Notes under the pieces: model-generated
What the model was told of the DNA's origin: nothing
Seen by the model: only the letters and a program-made list of their open reading frames with translations
The model's database searches: none
Shown: piece after piece, positions 1-8,517 of the stretch
How positions within the stretch are numbered: position 1 is the first letter of the stretch
How the letters are laid out: each line of letters begins with the position of its first letter
Assembly (NCBI GenBank): GCA_027575765.1
Contig: JANBPT010000677.1
Coordinates: 1 to 26,449 of the forward strand
DNA from: Tieghemiomyces parasiticus
Taxonomy: Eukaryota > Kickxellomycota > Dimargaritomycetes > Dimargaritales > Dimargaritaceae
Direction: 5' to 3'
Length of the DNA: 26,449 bases
Position numbers and translations under genes: made by a program

Positions 1-227
1 TTACCGGCCACGGCCAGGCGGTCGTGGTAGCAGAAGCGGGGGATGTCGTGGCCGGCTTGCTCGCAGGCCTGGATGAGCGCGGCGCCCTGCTCGGCCATGA
101 CGGACCGGTTGTTGATGAAGATTTCGACCTGCTCGCGGCGCGTGGCGGTGGTGGTGAGGCTACGGCGCAGGGTGGTCCAGTTAGCGACGGCGCGCCGGGC
201 GGACGGGGTCAGGGCGCAGCGCAACAT
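1..227 (-). CDS. NDUFS1: Complex I 75 kDa subunit (NDUFS1-type), N-terminal part only
   Basis: This is the 5' end of the nuclear gene for the largest peripheral-arm subunit of mitochondrial NADH:ubiquinone oxidoreductase. That subunit carries iron-sulfur clusters on the electron path from FMN to ubiquinone. The ATG is at 227-225 in a CACC-ATG context, and 75 codons plus two bases are visible before the left edge. Residues 1-31 contain no acidic residue and several Arg, Ser and Thr, as in a mitochondrial presequence. From residue 32 the [2Fe-2S] ferredoxin-like fold starts (EQVEIFINNRSVM), followed by QACEQAGHDIPRFCYHDRL and AVAG. Cys66 in RFCYH aligns with the first cluster ligand of the family; the remaining ligands lie outside the window. 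The last bases read GGTAA, so either the frame continues as Gly-Asn, as in homologues, or an intron starts there. The family match comes from recognised conserved residues. Confidence 0.93.
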   Translation of the reverse strand, partial: MLRCALTPSARRAVANWTTLRRSLTTTATRREQVEIFINNRSVMAEQGAALIQACEQAGHDIPRFCYHDRLAVAG

Positions 228-3200
228 GGTGAGCAAGGAGGAGGATTCAGGATAAACGATTCAAATAAAGTGGGTGATCCAGGTACGAATTCTGCGACAA
301 CCTGCGTAGTAGGCCGCTACATCAGCTACACTGCCTAGTGATTGGGAATGGGGAAAGGATGAAGAAAATGCTCTGCATGCAGGTATGGGGGGGGTGAGTG
401 AGGGGGTCGGGTCACAGAGTTGGCATGAGTGGGCCAATGGGCCCTGTAGGCATTTAGGTTGGGGCAGATGTGGTGGGAGAGACCTGCCCTATCTCGTGAC
501 ACTGGTTCACAGGGTCCCTTACTTATTTTGCGAGGCGTGGCACCGGCGCTCAGTAGGAGCCGTGCGCAGTACAGCTCGTTCTATTTAGTGTGCTTTCGTT
601 TAGCCTGAGTGACCATACGAAACATTGGTATGGCTTTACTGTTACAGGTGAAGCCAGAAATGGTGTCTTGATTTCGGTGCCGCCGGTTACTCAGGCTGTA
701 GCAGATGCTTGGTGACGTATCCAGGGTTAGGCGACAATGTCCTTTAGCGTAAGTATCCCGTTTAGATGGTGCGCTGAACGCAGCCGGGACCGAAAGTGTG
801 TGCGTCAAACTGACTGGCATGGTTTATCTCACCTGCTTCAACCCCTGGCAAACTGGGAAAAATAGCCTCGTCCTAGCTTGCCAGGCTTGACTTTCATGGT
901 TCGTACGGCCACATGATGGCTTCTGCAAATCAAGACCATCAGTCGGTAGTGGGGTCGGCGAAGTGGGTCACTTAGATCAATATGTGGTTAACATTAAAAG
1001 GCGTGCAAAATGTACGACTAAAGTATTACGACATGACTGGTGGGAGAATAAACGCGGTCGATAATTAGTCTCTACGCTGCACATTCGGCTATCCTCGAGC
1101 CTCTAACTACTGTCCGGCATGGCGGCTTCCTGCGGGCATTACCGCCTCCCTTGACAGCGCAACCATTCATTGCTGAGGTAATGAACACCTTTTTCTGGCG
1201 TAGCCGCCGGTAAATTTTCTCACAGTATCACTAGGTCCGGTTCCGCAAGTCCAAACAGTTTGGACTGCCTTCGGAATGTAGCATGAAGCTAAGCACCGGA
1301 CAATCCTCATAAAATTCTGATGCCGTCAGTGCAGACACAGTTTGTTTGGCAACCCCGCGATCCGGACATACCAATGTGAAGCACCTGGCCCGTTCGGATA
1401 ACCATGCACCAGGTTAAGTGGCTTACATTAATCCTAGACTAATTTGCCACGATTCTTAGCCAATCACTTTTGGCGTATTGACCATGCCTTCGAGTGCTAG
1501 CCATCATTTGGCCGAGCTTTCTATTCAGATCTCACGCTCTGCCGGCGTAGAAGTCAATTTATCCACCACAACGATAGGCCCTGCGGACCTCAAACCAGCC
1601 ATAGTGGGGGGCTGGGACACCCTCGATAGACTTTTCTATTTTTTGAGGTGGGCGTGTGATTCTAGGATCGGTGGCCCTAACTGGATAGTCCACGGTAGAT
1701 TGCGGTTCGCCCCGACACGGTCCTGCCGTGGGACCCAGTAGCTTCTTTACGACGGGCTGGCTGATGGGAAGGTGGTCCTTCTGTCGGGTCGGTCTGATCA
1801 GCATTAAATTATAAAACAATATACTTAGGATTTGGATACGTCTGTATTCCAATGGGATAATTTTCTTGGAGAGGGACATATCTCAGATACTTGGGTGCTA
1901 CTTGCCGACTACCGTGCCCAGTCAAAGCGTCCCCTAGTGGACCTCTTCTTATACAATATAGTAGTGTGCGAATCTCGACCGTGCCGAAGGGTTGGCCTGT
2001 GTCGCTACACCGGGAGCCTTTAATTAGAGACCAGTGGTGTCAACACATTAACTGTAACAGTGATGGTGGCTACTGGCAGTACCCATAGCGGAAGGGCAGG
2101 CCGTCATGGGGTATATCGTATGAAGAAGGGGCGCCTTTGAATCCGGTAGGCGCGACACATTACCTAGGGTCGCACCCAGTCACTTTCTGGTGGTGCTGGG
2201 GAAGGGTTTCCACGTCCGGTATAGTGAACACTAGATGTATTAATCGCCTGTTCAGAAGTTATAAACTGCAGAGCCCCCCTTGTACAAACCACGTACACGA
2301 AAAACGGCCCCAGGCCAAGCGGCTTTCTACATAGTTCGGTTTAAAGACCCTGCAGCAACCTCCTATGGGGCAGGGTGCGGTATGGCTTACCCTGCATTCG
2401 ATGGAGTCTGCTGGGGTGGCCAAGTAAAAGCGGATTCTAGACCCCCGACCTTGATCAACGGCTACAAGTACTCCCTAGCTTGGGTAGTCTCCACTTGAAG
2501 CCAGAGTGATGCATACCTATCAGCCTACGGATATATGTCGTAATTCCAGGAGGGACACGCCCAGTTAATTTCCTGTTACCAGATTCAACGGGGTGCAGAC
2601 ACAGTGACCGTGACTGGCAGCGTACGAAACATCTGGCCGGTATCTCCACCTCCTCCGGCGTAGATATCAGCACGTGGGGACGCGCGCTGGTGCTGGCGAG
2701 GTCGTAGTCTAACCTTCCTAATATGGATGTAGGTCAGTACTGGTGGTTGGCAGCAGGTGGAGTTAACTGCCTACTGTTGATGTCCTAATATGGGCCTCCG
2801 GACCCCCGTCGTACCTGTTTACCTGTCGGGTCACCAGTTTCCCATATCAGCGTTGCTACTTAATGTTCACCTCTGCAGAGAAGAGGTGGTCGTCGCCAAT
2901 CAACCATCGCAGTGGGAAGGGTGGCCCTGGTCGCGGTGCCATGGCAGTTTCATTATTTTTATGTACCGCATCTCATGCGTTTCCAAAAAGAAACCGACCT
3001 TCCGTGTTAAAAACCCGCATCTACTTCATGCATTACTGAGCAATAGCGCGCCAGGTGAAGTATGGGCACGAGTTGTTAAAACGTTTGGGACCCTCGTGCC
3101 CTGATCAAGACATTTGATTGGCCACTAACAGCGAGGTAAAAATTTCCTACCTCGGATTGATAAGATGGCCCAGTTGGATGGAAGCTGTGTAGCAGTGCTG

Positions 3201-3939
3201 AGTGGTCCAAAGTTGACTGGAGCTCAAGGACGTCGGCCAACCGGCAGCGAGCTTCAAAACTGTCGGGCCACTACCCGCTTGACTAAGCCCCCGCTAATGC
3301 GCAAGGGAATTGCTGGTCCGAAGAAGTTTCTAACTACCAGTCCCCCCACTCTCAACCTGCGCCGCGAAACTTTCGGTGGCCACTTTTCTTCCACTCCTTT
3401 CATCTCAATTCGGATGGAAGTAGTGAACATCTGAACAGGTGTCGCTAGGTCGGTATTGGATGGCAGAGAACCGACCGCGAGGGCCCAGCTTGGGCGGCGG
3501 GTTGAGAGAGGTTGCTGGCGGACTTTCCTTCAGCACCCCCGTGGCGAATCAACAGCTTGAGACGGACAACGTTGTCTCGCCTGACCAGCCTTAATTCGTC
3601 CGCCGCGGTGAACTCACCGTACAGGTAAACGACCGGGACACCGGCACATGCGATGCGGCCGAGCAAACAGGCCCGACCAGCTGTAAATTGGGCAACCTGG
3701 GAATCGCGCACCGCACACCCCGCACCATCAGTCTCAACTTCGACCAATCAATTTTAATCCGAAGTGCGAACGCAGCACCCTGCATTAGGCGGCGGATCAT
3801 GTAGGCGAGGGAAAATATTGGTGGCGCTGGAGCGTACAATTCCGTCCTTGTGTAGTATGGTTGCTATGCCCCAGGGTAGCTCGACAGGGCGGGTGCGGAT
3901 TGAGGGGTTGAGAGCCTAAGTTTCAGAGCTGCCTGGTGA
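228..3939. other. Long spacer without a recognisable gene
   Basis: This 3.7 kb stretch separates the divergently transcribed complex I subunit and phosphate transporter genes. I read both strands and found only short, compositionally random frames (none over about 110 codons), no family motifs, no tRNA-like cloverleaf and no obvious direct or terminal inverted repeats. Base composition is close to even and lacks the GC-rich third positions of the neighbouring genes. The part next to position 228 must hold the promoter of the complex I gene, but I see no clear TATA box there. Small hairpins lie at 1241-1276 (listed separately) and 3132-3154 (7 bp stem). A CACGTG E-box lies at 2671-2676, about 1.6 kb from the transporter start. 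Confidence 0.6.
1241..1276. other. Imperfect hairpin of 13 bp in the spacer
   Basis: AGTCCAAA at 1248-1255 is followed by a 3-base loop and its exact complement TTTGGACT at 1259-1266. Outside this, TTCCG at 1241-1245 pairs with CGGAA at 1272-1276 across a small asymmetric internal loop. The structure could be a folded RNA element or a chance inverted repeat; no gene is associated with it. Confidence 0.35.
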
Positions 3940-3956
3940 CCAATGTCTTATAAATA
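3940..3956 (+). promoter_or_regulatory. CCAAT and TATA boxes upstream of the phosphate transporter
   Basis: CCAAT at 3940-3944 is followed directly by TATAAATA at 3949-3956, a good match to a TATA box. From about 3970 to the ATG at 4288 the plus strand is strongly C/T-rich, as in many fungal promoters and leaders. I saw no Pho4-type CACGTG or CACGTT site in the roughly 350 bases before the ATG, so the sequence does not show phosphate-responsive control. The start of transcription is an inference. Confidence 0.5.
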
Positions 3957-4287
3957 ACGTCTTCAATTCCGCCCCGAGGTAGTTGCCTTGCACTGCCTCC
4001 CGCCTCGAATCTGTCGCCTTGGCTAACCTTGTACCAGGCATACATTACCTTCCTCCTTCCCTGCCTACACCGTTCCACACGGCACTGCCCGCCTCATTCG
4101 CCCCATAACCGTCCATTTCTCCATACACTCTCAGGGACCCGCACCGCCGCCACCTCTGCTTGCCCCTTGCATTAGCTTCGAGCCTCCTGCCCCCGCATCC
4201 GCCCCCTTGCGTGTCTTACTCCAGGCACACCACCTTCACCTTCAAGTACTACTGCATCACCCTCCTTCACCACTTCCGCCTGTAGCC

Positions 4288-5943
4288 ATGGAGGCCCCTT
4301 CGCACCAAATTCCCGCGGAGTCGACGTACTGTGACGAGACGACCCCGGCTGACAATAACCGGCTCGAGCAGGCCTACGTCAACCAGCGCCTGGAGGAGAT
4401 TGAGAACAGCCGACTCGGATGGACCCAGATCCGTGCCTGTCTCGTGGCTGGCGCCGGGTTCTTCACGGATGCCTACGACCTGTTCATTATCAATATCGCG
4501 TCTACCATGATCGCCTACACTTACTACAACCAACCCACCCTGCCTAAGGACTGGGACCTGGGCGTCAAGGTCTCCACCTCGGTCGGCACCCTGATCGGCC
4601 AGTTATTTTTCGGCTGGGCCGGCGACCGGTTCGGCCGCAAGAGGATCTACGGTTTGGAGCTCATGCTCATCATCGTGGGTACCTTCGGCTCAGCCCTGAG
4701 CGCCAGCGCCGTGCACGGCTTCAGCGTCCTGACCACCTTGGTCATCATGCGCTTCATCGTTGGTCTGGGCGTGGGTGGCGACTACCCGCTCTCGGCCGTC
4801 ATCACTGCTGAGTACTCTTCGGCCCGCCATCGTGGCGCCCTGACCTCGGCTGTATTCGCCATGCAAGGGTTCGGTATCCTGGCCTCGGCCTTCGTTTCCG
4901 CCATCATGGTCGTGGCCTTCAAGTCGGCTATCCAGAACGACGTGCAAAACCTCGATTTGGCCTGGCGTTTGTGCCTCGGTATCGGTGCCATCCCGGCCAT
5001 CATCACCATCTACTACCGCCTGACCATGAAGGAGACCCCACGCTACGAGATGGACCAGGCTCGCGCTCAGGCCCTCCAACAGGCTGAGCTCGACCTCAAG
5101 AAGCAGCACCGCGCCCTTCCGGCTGGCGGCGGCAGTGCCACTAGTGTGGACGAGCCCACCAAAGGGGCGACCGACTTCCACGGAGACCTCACCGGTGAGA
5201 AGGTCACCACCGTGGCCACGGCCGATGGTCCCACTCCGAACTCAACCCGCGGCTATTGGGTCGACTTTTCGCGCCACTACCGTCAGTGGAAGAACTTCAA
5301 GATCCTATTCGCCTGCTCGATGTGCTGGTTCGCCCTGGACGTTGCCTTTTACGGTATCAATCTAAACAATGGCGTCATCTTGAACGCCATCGGGTACAGC
5401 TCGTCAGATGATCCTTACGAGAACCTACACAAGGCCACCATCGGAAATATCATTATCAACCTGATGGGTACCGTCCCTGGGTACTGGTTTACCGTGTTCA
5501 CCATTGACCGGATCGGCCGTCGGGTCATCCAGATTGGCGGCTTTGGTATCCTGACCGTCCTCTTCATCATCTTGGGGTTCGCCTACCAGCCCATCCTGGA
5601 TACCTCCGTGGCCCTCTTCATTGTGTTCTTCACCCTAGCTCAGTTCTTCACCAACTTTGGCCCCAACGCCACCACGTTTGTGTATCCCAGCGAAGTTTTC
5701 CCCACCCGGTTCCGCACTACCAGCCACGGTATCTCCGCTGCCTCGGGCAAGTTGGGCGCCATCGTGGCCCAGGCCGGGTTCTCTCAGCTAAAGGACATTG
5801 GCGGCCCCAATGCCTTCATTAACCACATTATCCAGATCTTTGCCCTCTTCATGCTCATCGGGTTCGTCTTCTCCTTCCTTCTACCTGAGACCAAGCGTCG
5901 CACGCTCGAGGAGATTACTGGTGAGGATCAACCTGATCAATAG
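4288..5943 (+). CDS. PHO84: Inorganic phosphate:H+ symporter, Pho84 type (MFS)
   Basis: This intronless gene encodes a 551-residue plasma-membrane high-affinity phosphate transporter of the major facilitator superfamily. Family hallmarks are GAGFFTDAYDLF at 55-66, GDRFGRKR at 112-119, GGDYPLSAVITAEYS from 163, KETPRY at about 248, DRIGRR at 407-412, and FGPNATTFVYPSEVFPTRFR followed by SGKLGA near 488. Residues corresponding to the phosphate site of the crystallised fungal homologue PiPT are all present: Tyr166, Gln193, Trp347, Asp351 and Tyr355 (W-x3-D-x3-Y), and Asn460. A hydrophilic central loop of about 70 residues separates the two six-helix halves. The frame is open upstream to a TTG at 4207, but the first ATG is at 4288 (GTAGCC-ATG-G), giving the usual family length, so I chose it. 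The 3' flank is AT-rich with an ATTAAA at 6075-6080 that may serve polyadenylation. Which phosphate conditions induce it cannot be seen. Confidence 0.97.
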   Translation: MEAPSHQIPAESTYCDETTPADNNRLEQAYVNQRLEEIENSRLGWTQIRACLVAGAGFFTDAYDLFIINIASTMIAYTYYNQPTLPKDWDLGVKVSTSVGTLIGQLFFGWAGDRFGRKRIYGLELMLIIVGTFGSALSASAVHGFSVLTTLVIMRFIVGLGVGGDYPLSAVITAEYSSARHRGALTSAVFAMQGFGILASAFVSAIMVVAFKSAIQNDVQNLDLAWRLCLGIGAIPAIITIYYRLTMKETPRYEMDQARAQALQQAELDLKKQHRALPAGGGSATSVDEPTKGATDFHGDLTGEKVTTVATADGPTPNSTRGYWVDFSRHYRQWKNFKILFACSMCWFALDVAFYGINLNNGVILNAIGYSSSDDPYENLHKATIGNIIINLMGTVPGYWFTVFTIDRIGRRVIQIGGFGILTVLFIILGFAYQPILDTSVALFIVFFTLAQFFTNFGPNATTFVYPSEVFPTRFRTTSHGISAASGKLGAIVAQAGFSQLKDIGGPNAFINHIIQIFALFMLIGFVFSFLLPETKRRTLEEITGEDQPDQ

Positions 5944-8280
5944 GCCGCGTCACCCCAGGCTTGATGCCATATTATAATTATTATCTTCATTATCATTGAC
6001 CATCACCATAATCTATTATATATTATTCTTCACTGTTGTTGCACTTAATATCGCTTCCTGACAGCAGTTTCCCGATTAAAATCTATATATTGTACATGGC
6101 CATCATGCGTAGTTTGATTGAAATATAGTCTTTGGATTATAGGACTAAACGAGCGGAGTGGAAAATGGAAACTCGTCGACCATATTAGTAGCTATCTAGG
6201 GATGAGGGCTAGGTGCACATGGCTTTGTCGGTAATCCCCAAGATCCTGTTTAGATGGACCGGTAATAGAATAAATAATACATCTAGGGAAGGCCTTATTG
6301 AATCAAACTCTAGCGTCACAATAAATTACAGCTCTAGCCTACATTACTCGGTGAACGGCTATCAGTCAACCATTGGCATACTCTATAACCCCGTTGGACT
6401 GAAGCAAGGGGGTTTACAGGTTTCTAGCGAATATCACCGTACTTGAACAGGTAGTGGATCACCTTTAGGACATTGCGTCTGGAAACTGAGGCCGGTTACC
6501 TTATCGTAAATACAAAACTTCGGCCACATCACTGGTCTCAGTGAAGTGGTTCAGGGACCTAGCCTCATAGCACAGCCGCAGGAGAAGCCTTTTACCGGTA
6601 AAATCCTTGGGGAGGGGTCTACACCAGATGGTGTTATGCGATACCAGGTTCTTTCTTGGATCGGCCCATCTAATGGTAGTAAAAGCCCAGCAGGAGCAGA
6701 TCAGTGGCCTAATGATTGGTCAGAATACCTGATTTGGACAGGGTTACCATGTGCGTTTGTCGGATTCATATTGCGGCATCCGGTGGGTGGCTATAGTGTT
6801 GATTTACTTCAATGAAGCCGTGAATAGTACGAAGGTATCTTGATTGCATGTATACTTTGATGCTTTAAAGGGAAGCAGAGCCCAGTATGGTTGAAAATTC
6901 ATGATCGCCTCCGTTAGCATGTGGTTATATTTAAATTTCTAATGATGCCTATAAATGGTTAGACACCAACTAGATGAGTAAATGGATTGAAATAGGCTTA
7001 CTAGGGGAGACGAAAAGGCCATTACAGGGCGGCAAGTGCTACGCATCGCCGAGCAATACAAGAAAAAGTAAGGTGACTAAACGAATGAGAAATCTAGAAG
7101 GATCGAGGGCTCTTGGGTTGGTATAGTATGGTGTCCCGGGTTCGAGCTCTATGGGCATGAAACCCGTAGAAGGAACGTTTAGCAACGTATATTAGTGTTG
7201 GCATGGAATATATATGTATAGGTAGAGAGGGGATATGTGAAAGCCAGCTATCAGTGCTAGTAAGTTTAAGGACGCCGGGGATGGTTTATGGACACCCCAC
7301 GGCCACGCAAACACCTCACAAATATAATCACCAGCCCCATCTTCAACCGGCTATCTCCCACCCGTCAGAAGGAGACGACATAATGACTGTATTCTGGATT
7401 GCGACAGACCTCAAATCTAGATTAATTTTAGGAGGAATGGTGAACTGATGGAACCCCGTGCGTCCACCGCAATAAAACTGGGAGAGGGGGGGGGGTTACG
7501 TGGGAATTGACTCCTGGTAAGTCAACATGGAGAATCAATGTATAAGGCAACAGAATAAATTTACCAACCGCTGTAGTTTGGCATTAATTTATCTTTTAAC
7601 GTGCTGTTCAGGCCACACTGAGGCAATTGCTAGCATTGGCCCACTTTACGTGAAATATAGCAGCTACGTACATTGAAAACCCCCCAATGTGTGTTGTAAT
7701 GTAGCGACGGCCTCTATTGCAAGTCAGAATCAACTCTCGAGCACCACTGCTATGGACTTGCCCGCCCAAGTACGGCTGGCTGCTTGACCGCAGGAGACCG
7801 TTTGGCAGCACAGGCTACAGCTAATAAACAGTGCCCTCATTACCCATGACCATCTCCAATCCTCCCTTTAATCCAGCGGTGATACTCACCGACAATCATT
7901 TGGCCACCATACAAAGGCTGAGACGGTCGTTCCGACAGGATATGTAGGGAGGGGAGGGAAAATGGGACAGGCGTGCCACTGTAGGCCCCTCAATTCGCTG
8001 GTAAGGAATAGCGGCCAATCAGCAGCAGCCGAGTTTTATAAGGTCTCCCCGCAGATCCGCCCGGTCTATCCCTGACGTTCTTCCCCCCAACTCGTGGCAC
8101 TAGCTTTCCTCCGCCAGCGGTTGATAGGGCTAGTTATGCAGTACATTGGACATCGGAAACGAGCACTCCGTAACTGGCTCACCGTCGTGGACTTTTCGAA
8201 ATGAAGCGATTAGCCGGCTGCTCTGGTGACAAGCAGGCGGTGGGGATATAAACTCCACCCTCGGAGCGATCGGCCCTTTA
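5944..8280. other. Spacer without a recognisable gene
   Basis: The first 150 bases are very AT-rich and belong to the 3' end of the phosphate transporter gene. The rest shows only short random frames on both strands, none with recognisable motifs or coding-like third-position bias. A GGTTCGAG string at 7140-7147 resembles a tRNA B box, but no T stem or cloverleaf forms around it. TATAAA at 8247-8252 and a second TATA-like run near 8035 lie in the distal promoter of the downstream Hsp70 gene. I see no repeats or mobile-element ends. Confidence 0.6.
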
Positions 8281-8297
8281 ATTGGTCCACGTCGTGG
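8281..8297 (+). promoter_or_regulatory. ERSE-II element (ATTGG-N-CCACG) plus inverted CCACG half-site
   Basis: The string ATTGGTCCACGTCGTGG occupies these positions. Its first 11 bases match the ERSE-II consensus ATTGG-N-CCACG exactly. In animals this element combines an inverted CCAAT box for NF-Y with a CCACG site for ATF6 or XBP1. CCACG is followed after one base by its inverse CGTGG, so the core is a palindrome with an ACGT centre suited to a bZIP dimer; read on the minus strand CGACGTGG differs by one base from the mammalian UPRE core TGACGTGG. It lies 227-237 bases before the ATG and 24 bases before a TATA-like box. Because the gene downstream encodes an ER stress-type chaperone, a role in unfolded-protein control is a sensible inference, not shown. 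Confidence 0.55.
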
Positions 8298-8320
8298 TCG
8301 GTCGTCGGTTAGTCTGGGCT

Positions 8321-8327
8321 TATAAGT
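8321..8327 (+). promoter_or_regulatory. TATA-like box of the ER Hsp70 gene
   Basis: TATAAGT lies 24 bases downstream of the ERSE-II-like element and about 190 bases before the ATG at 8518. The segment between about 8400 and 8517 is C/T-rich, as expected for a fungal leader. Confidence 0.45.
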
Positions 8328-8517
8328 AAGGCTCCGCGCTGAAGAGAGTTGGGGGAAAGCGGCCGCTCCAGTTATTACTACTCCCTTTATCGACTGCACA
8401 ACAGCGCTTTACTTCAAGACTTCCCGTTCTTTTCCTCATGCCCTTGCGTCCTTCGGCTGTATCCATCACTCATTTATCACTACCCACACTTTCCTGCATC
8501 GCTAGTTCCCCTTCCAT

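Noticed and set aside
2671..2676. CACGTG as a Pho4-type site for the phosphate transporter
   Set aside because: It lies about 1.6 kb upstream of the ATG and is a single six-base match expected by chance in a window of this size.
4207..4287. N-terminal extension of the phosphate transporter
   Set aside because: The extension would need a TTG start and reads as C/T-rich leader; the ATG at 4288 has a good context and gives the family length.
7137..7150. CCGGGTTCGAGCTC resembles a tRNA B box
   Set aside because: The T stem does not pair (only one G-C and two G-T next to the loop), and no acceptor or anticodon stem can be drawn upstream.
8015..8033. CCAAT-N9-CCGAG looked like a canonical ERSE (CCAAT-N9-CCACG)
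   Set aside because: Two of the five bases in the second half-site differ, so it does not support a second ER-stress element.
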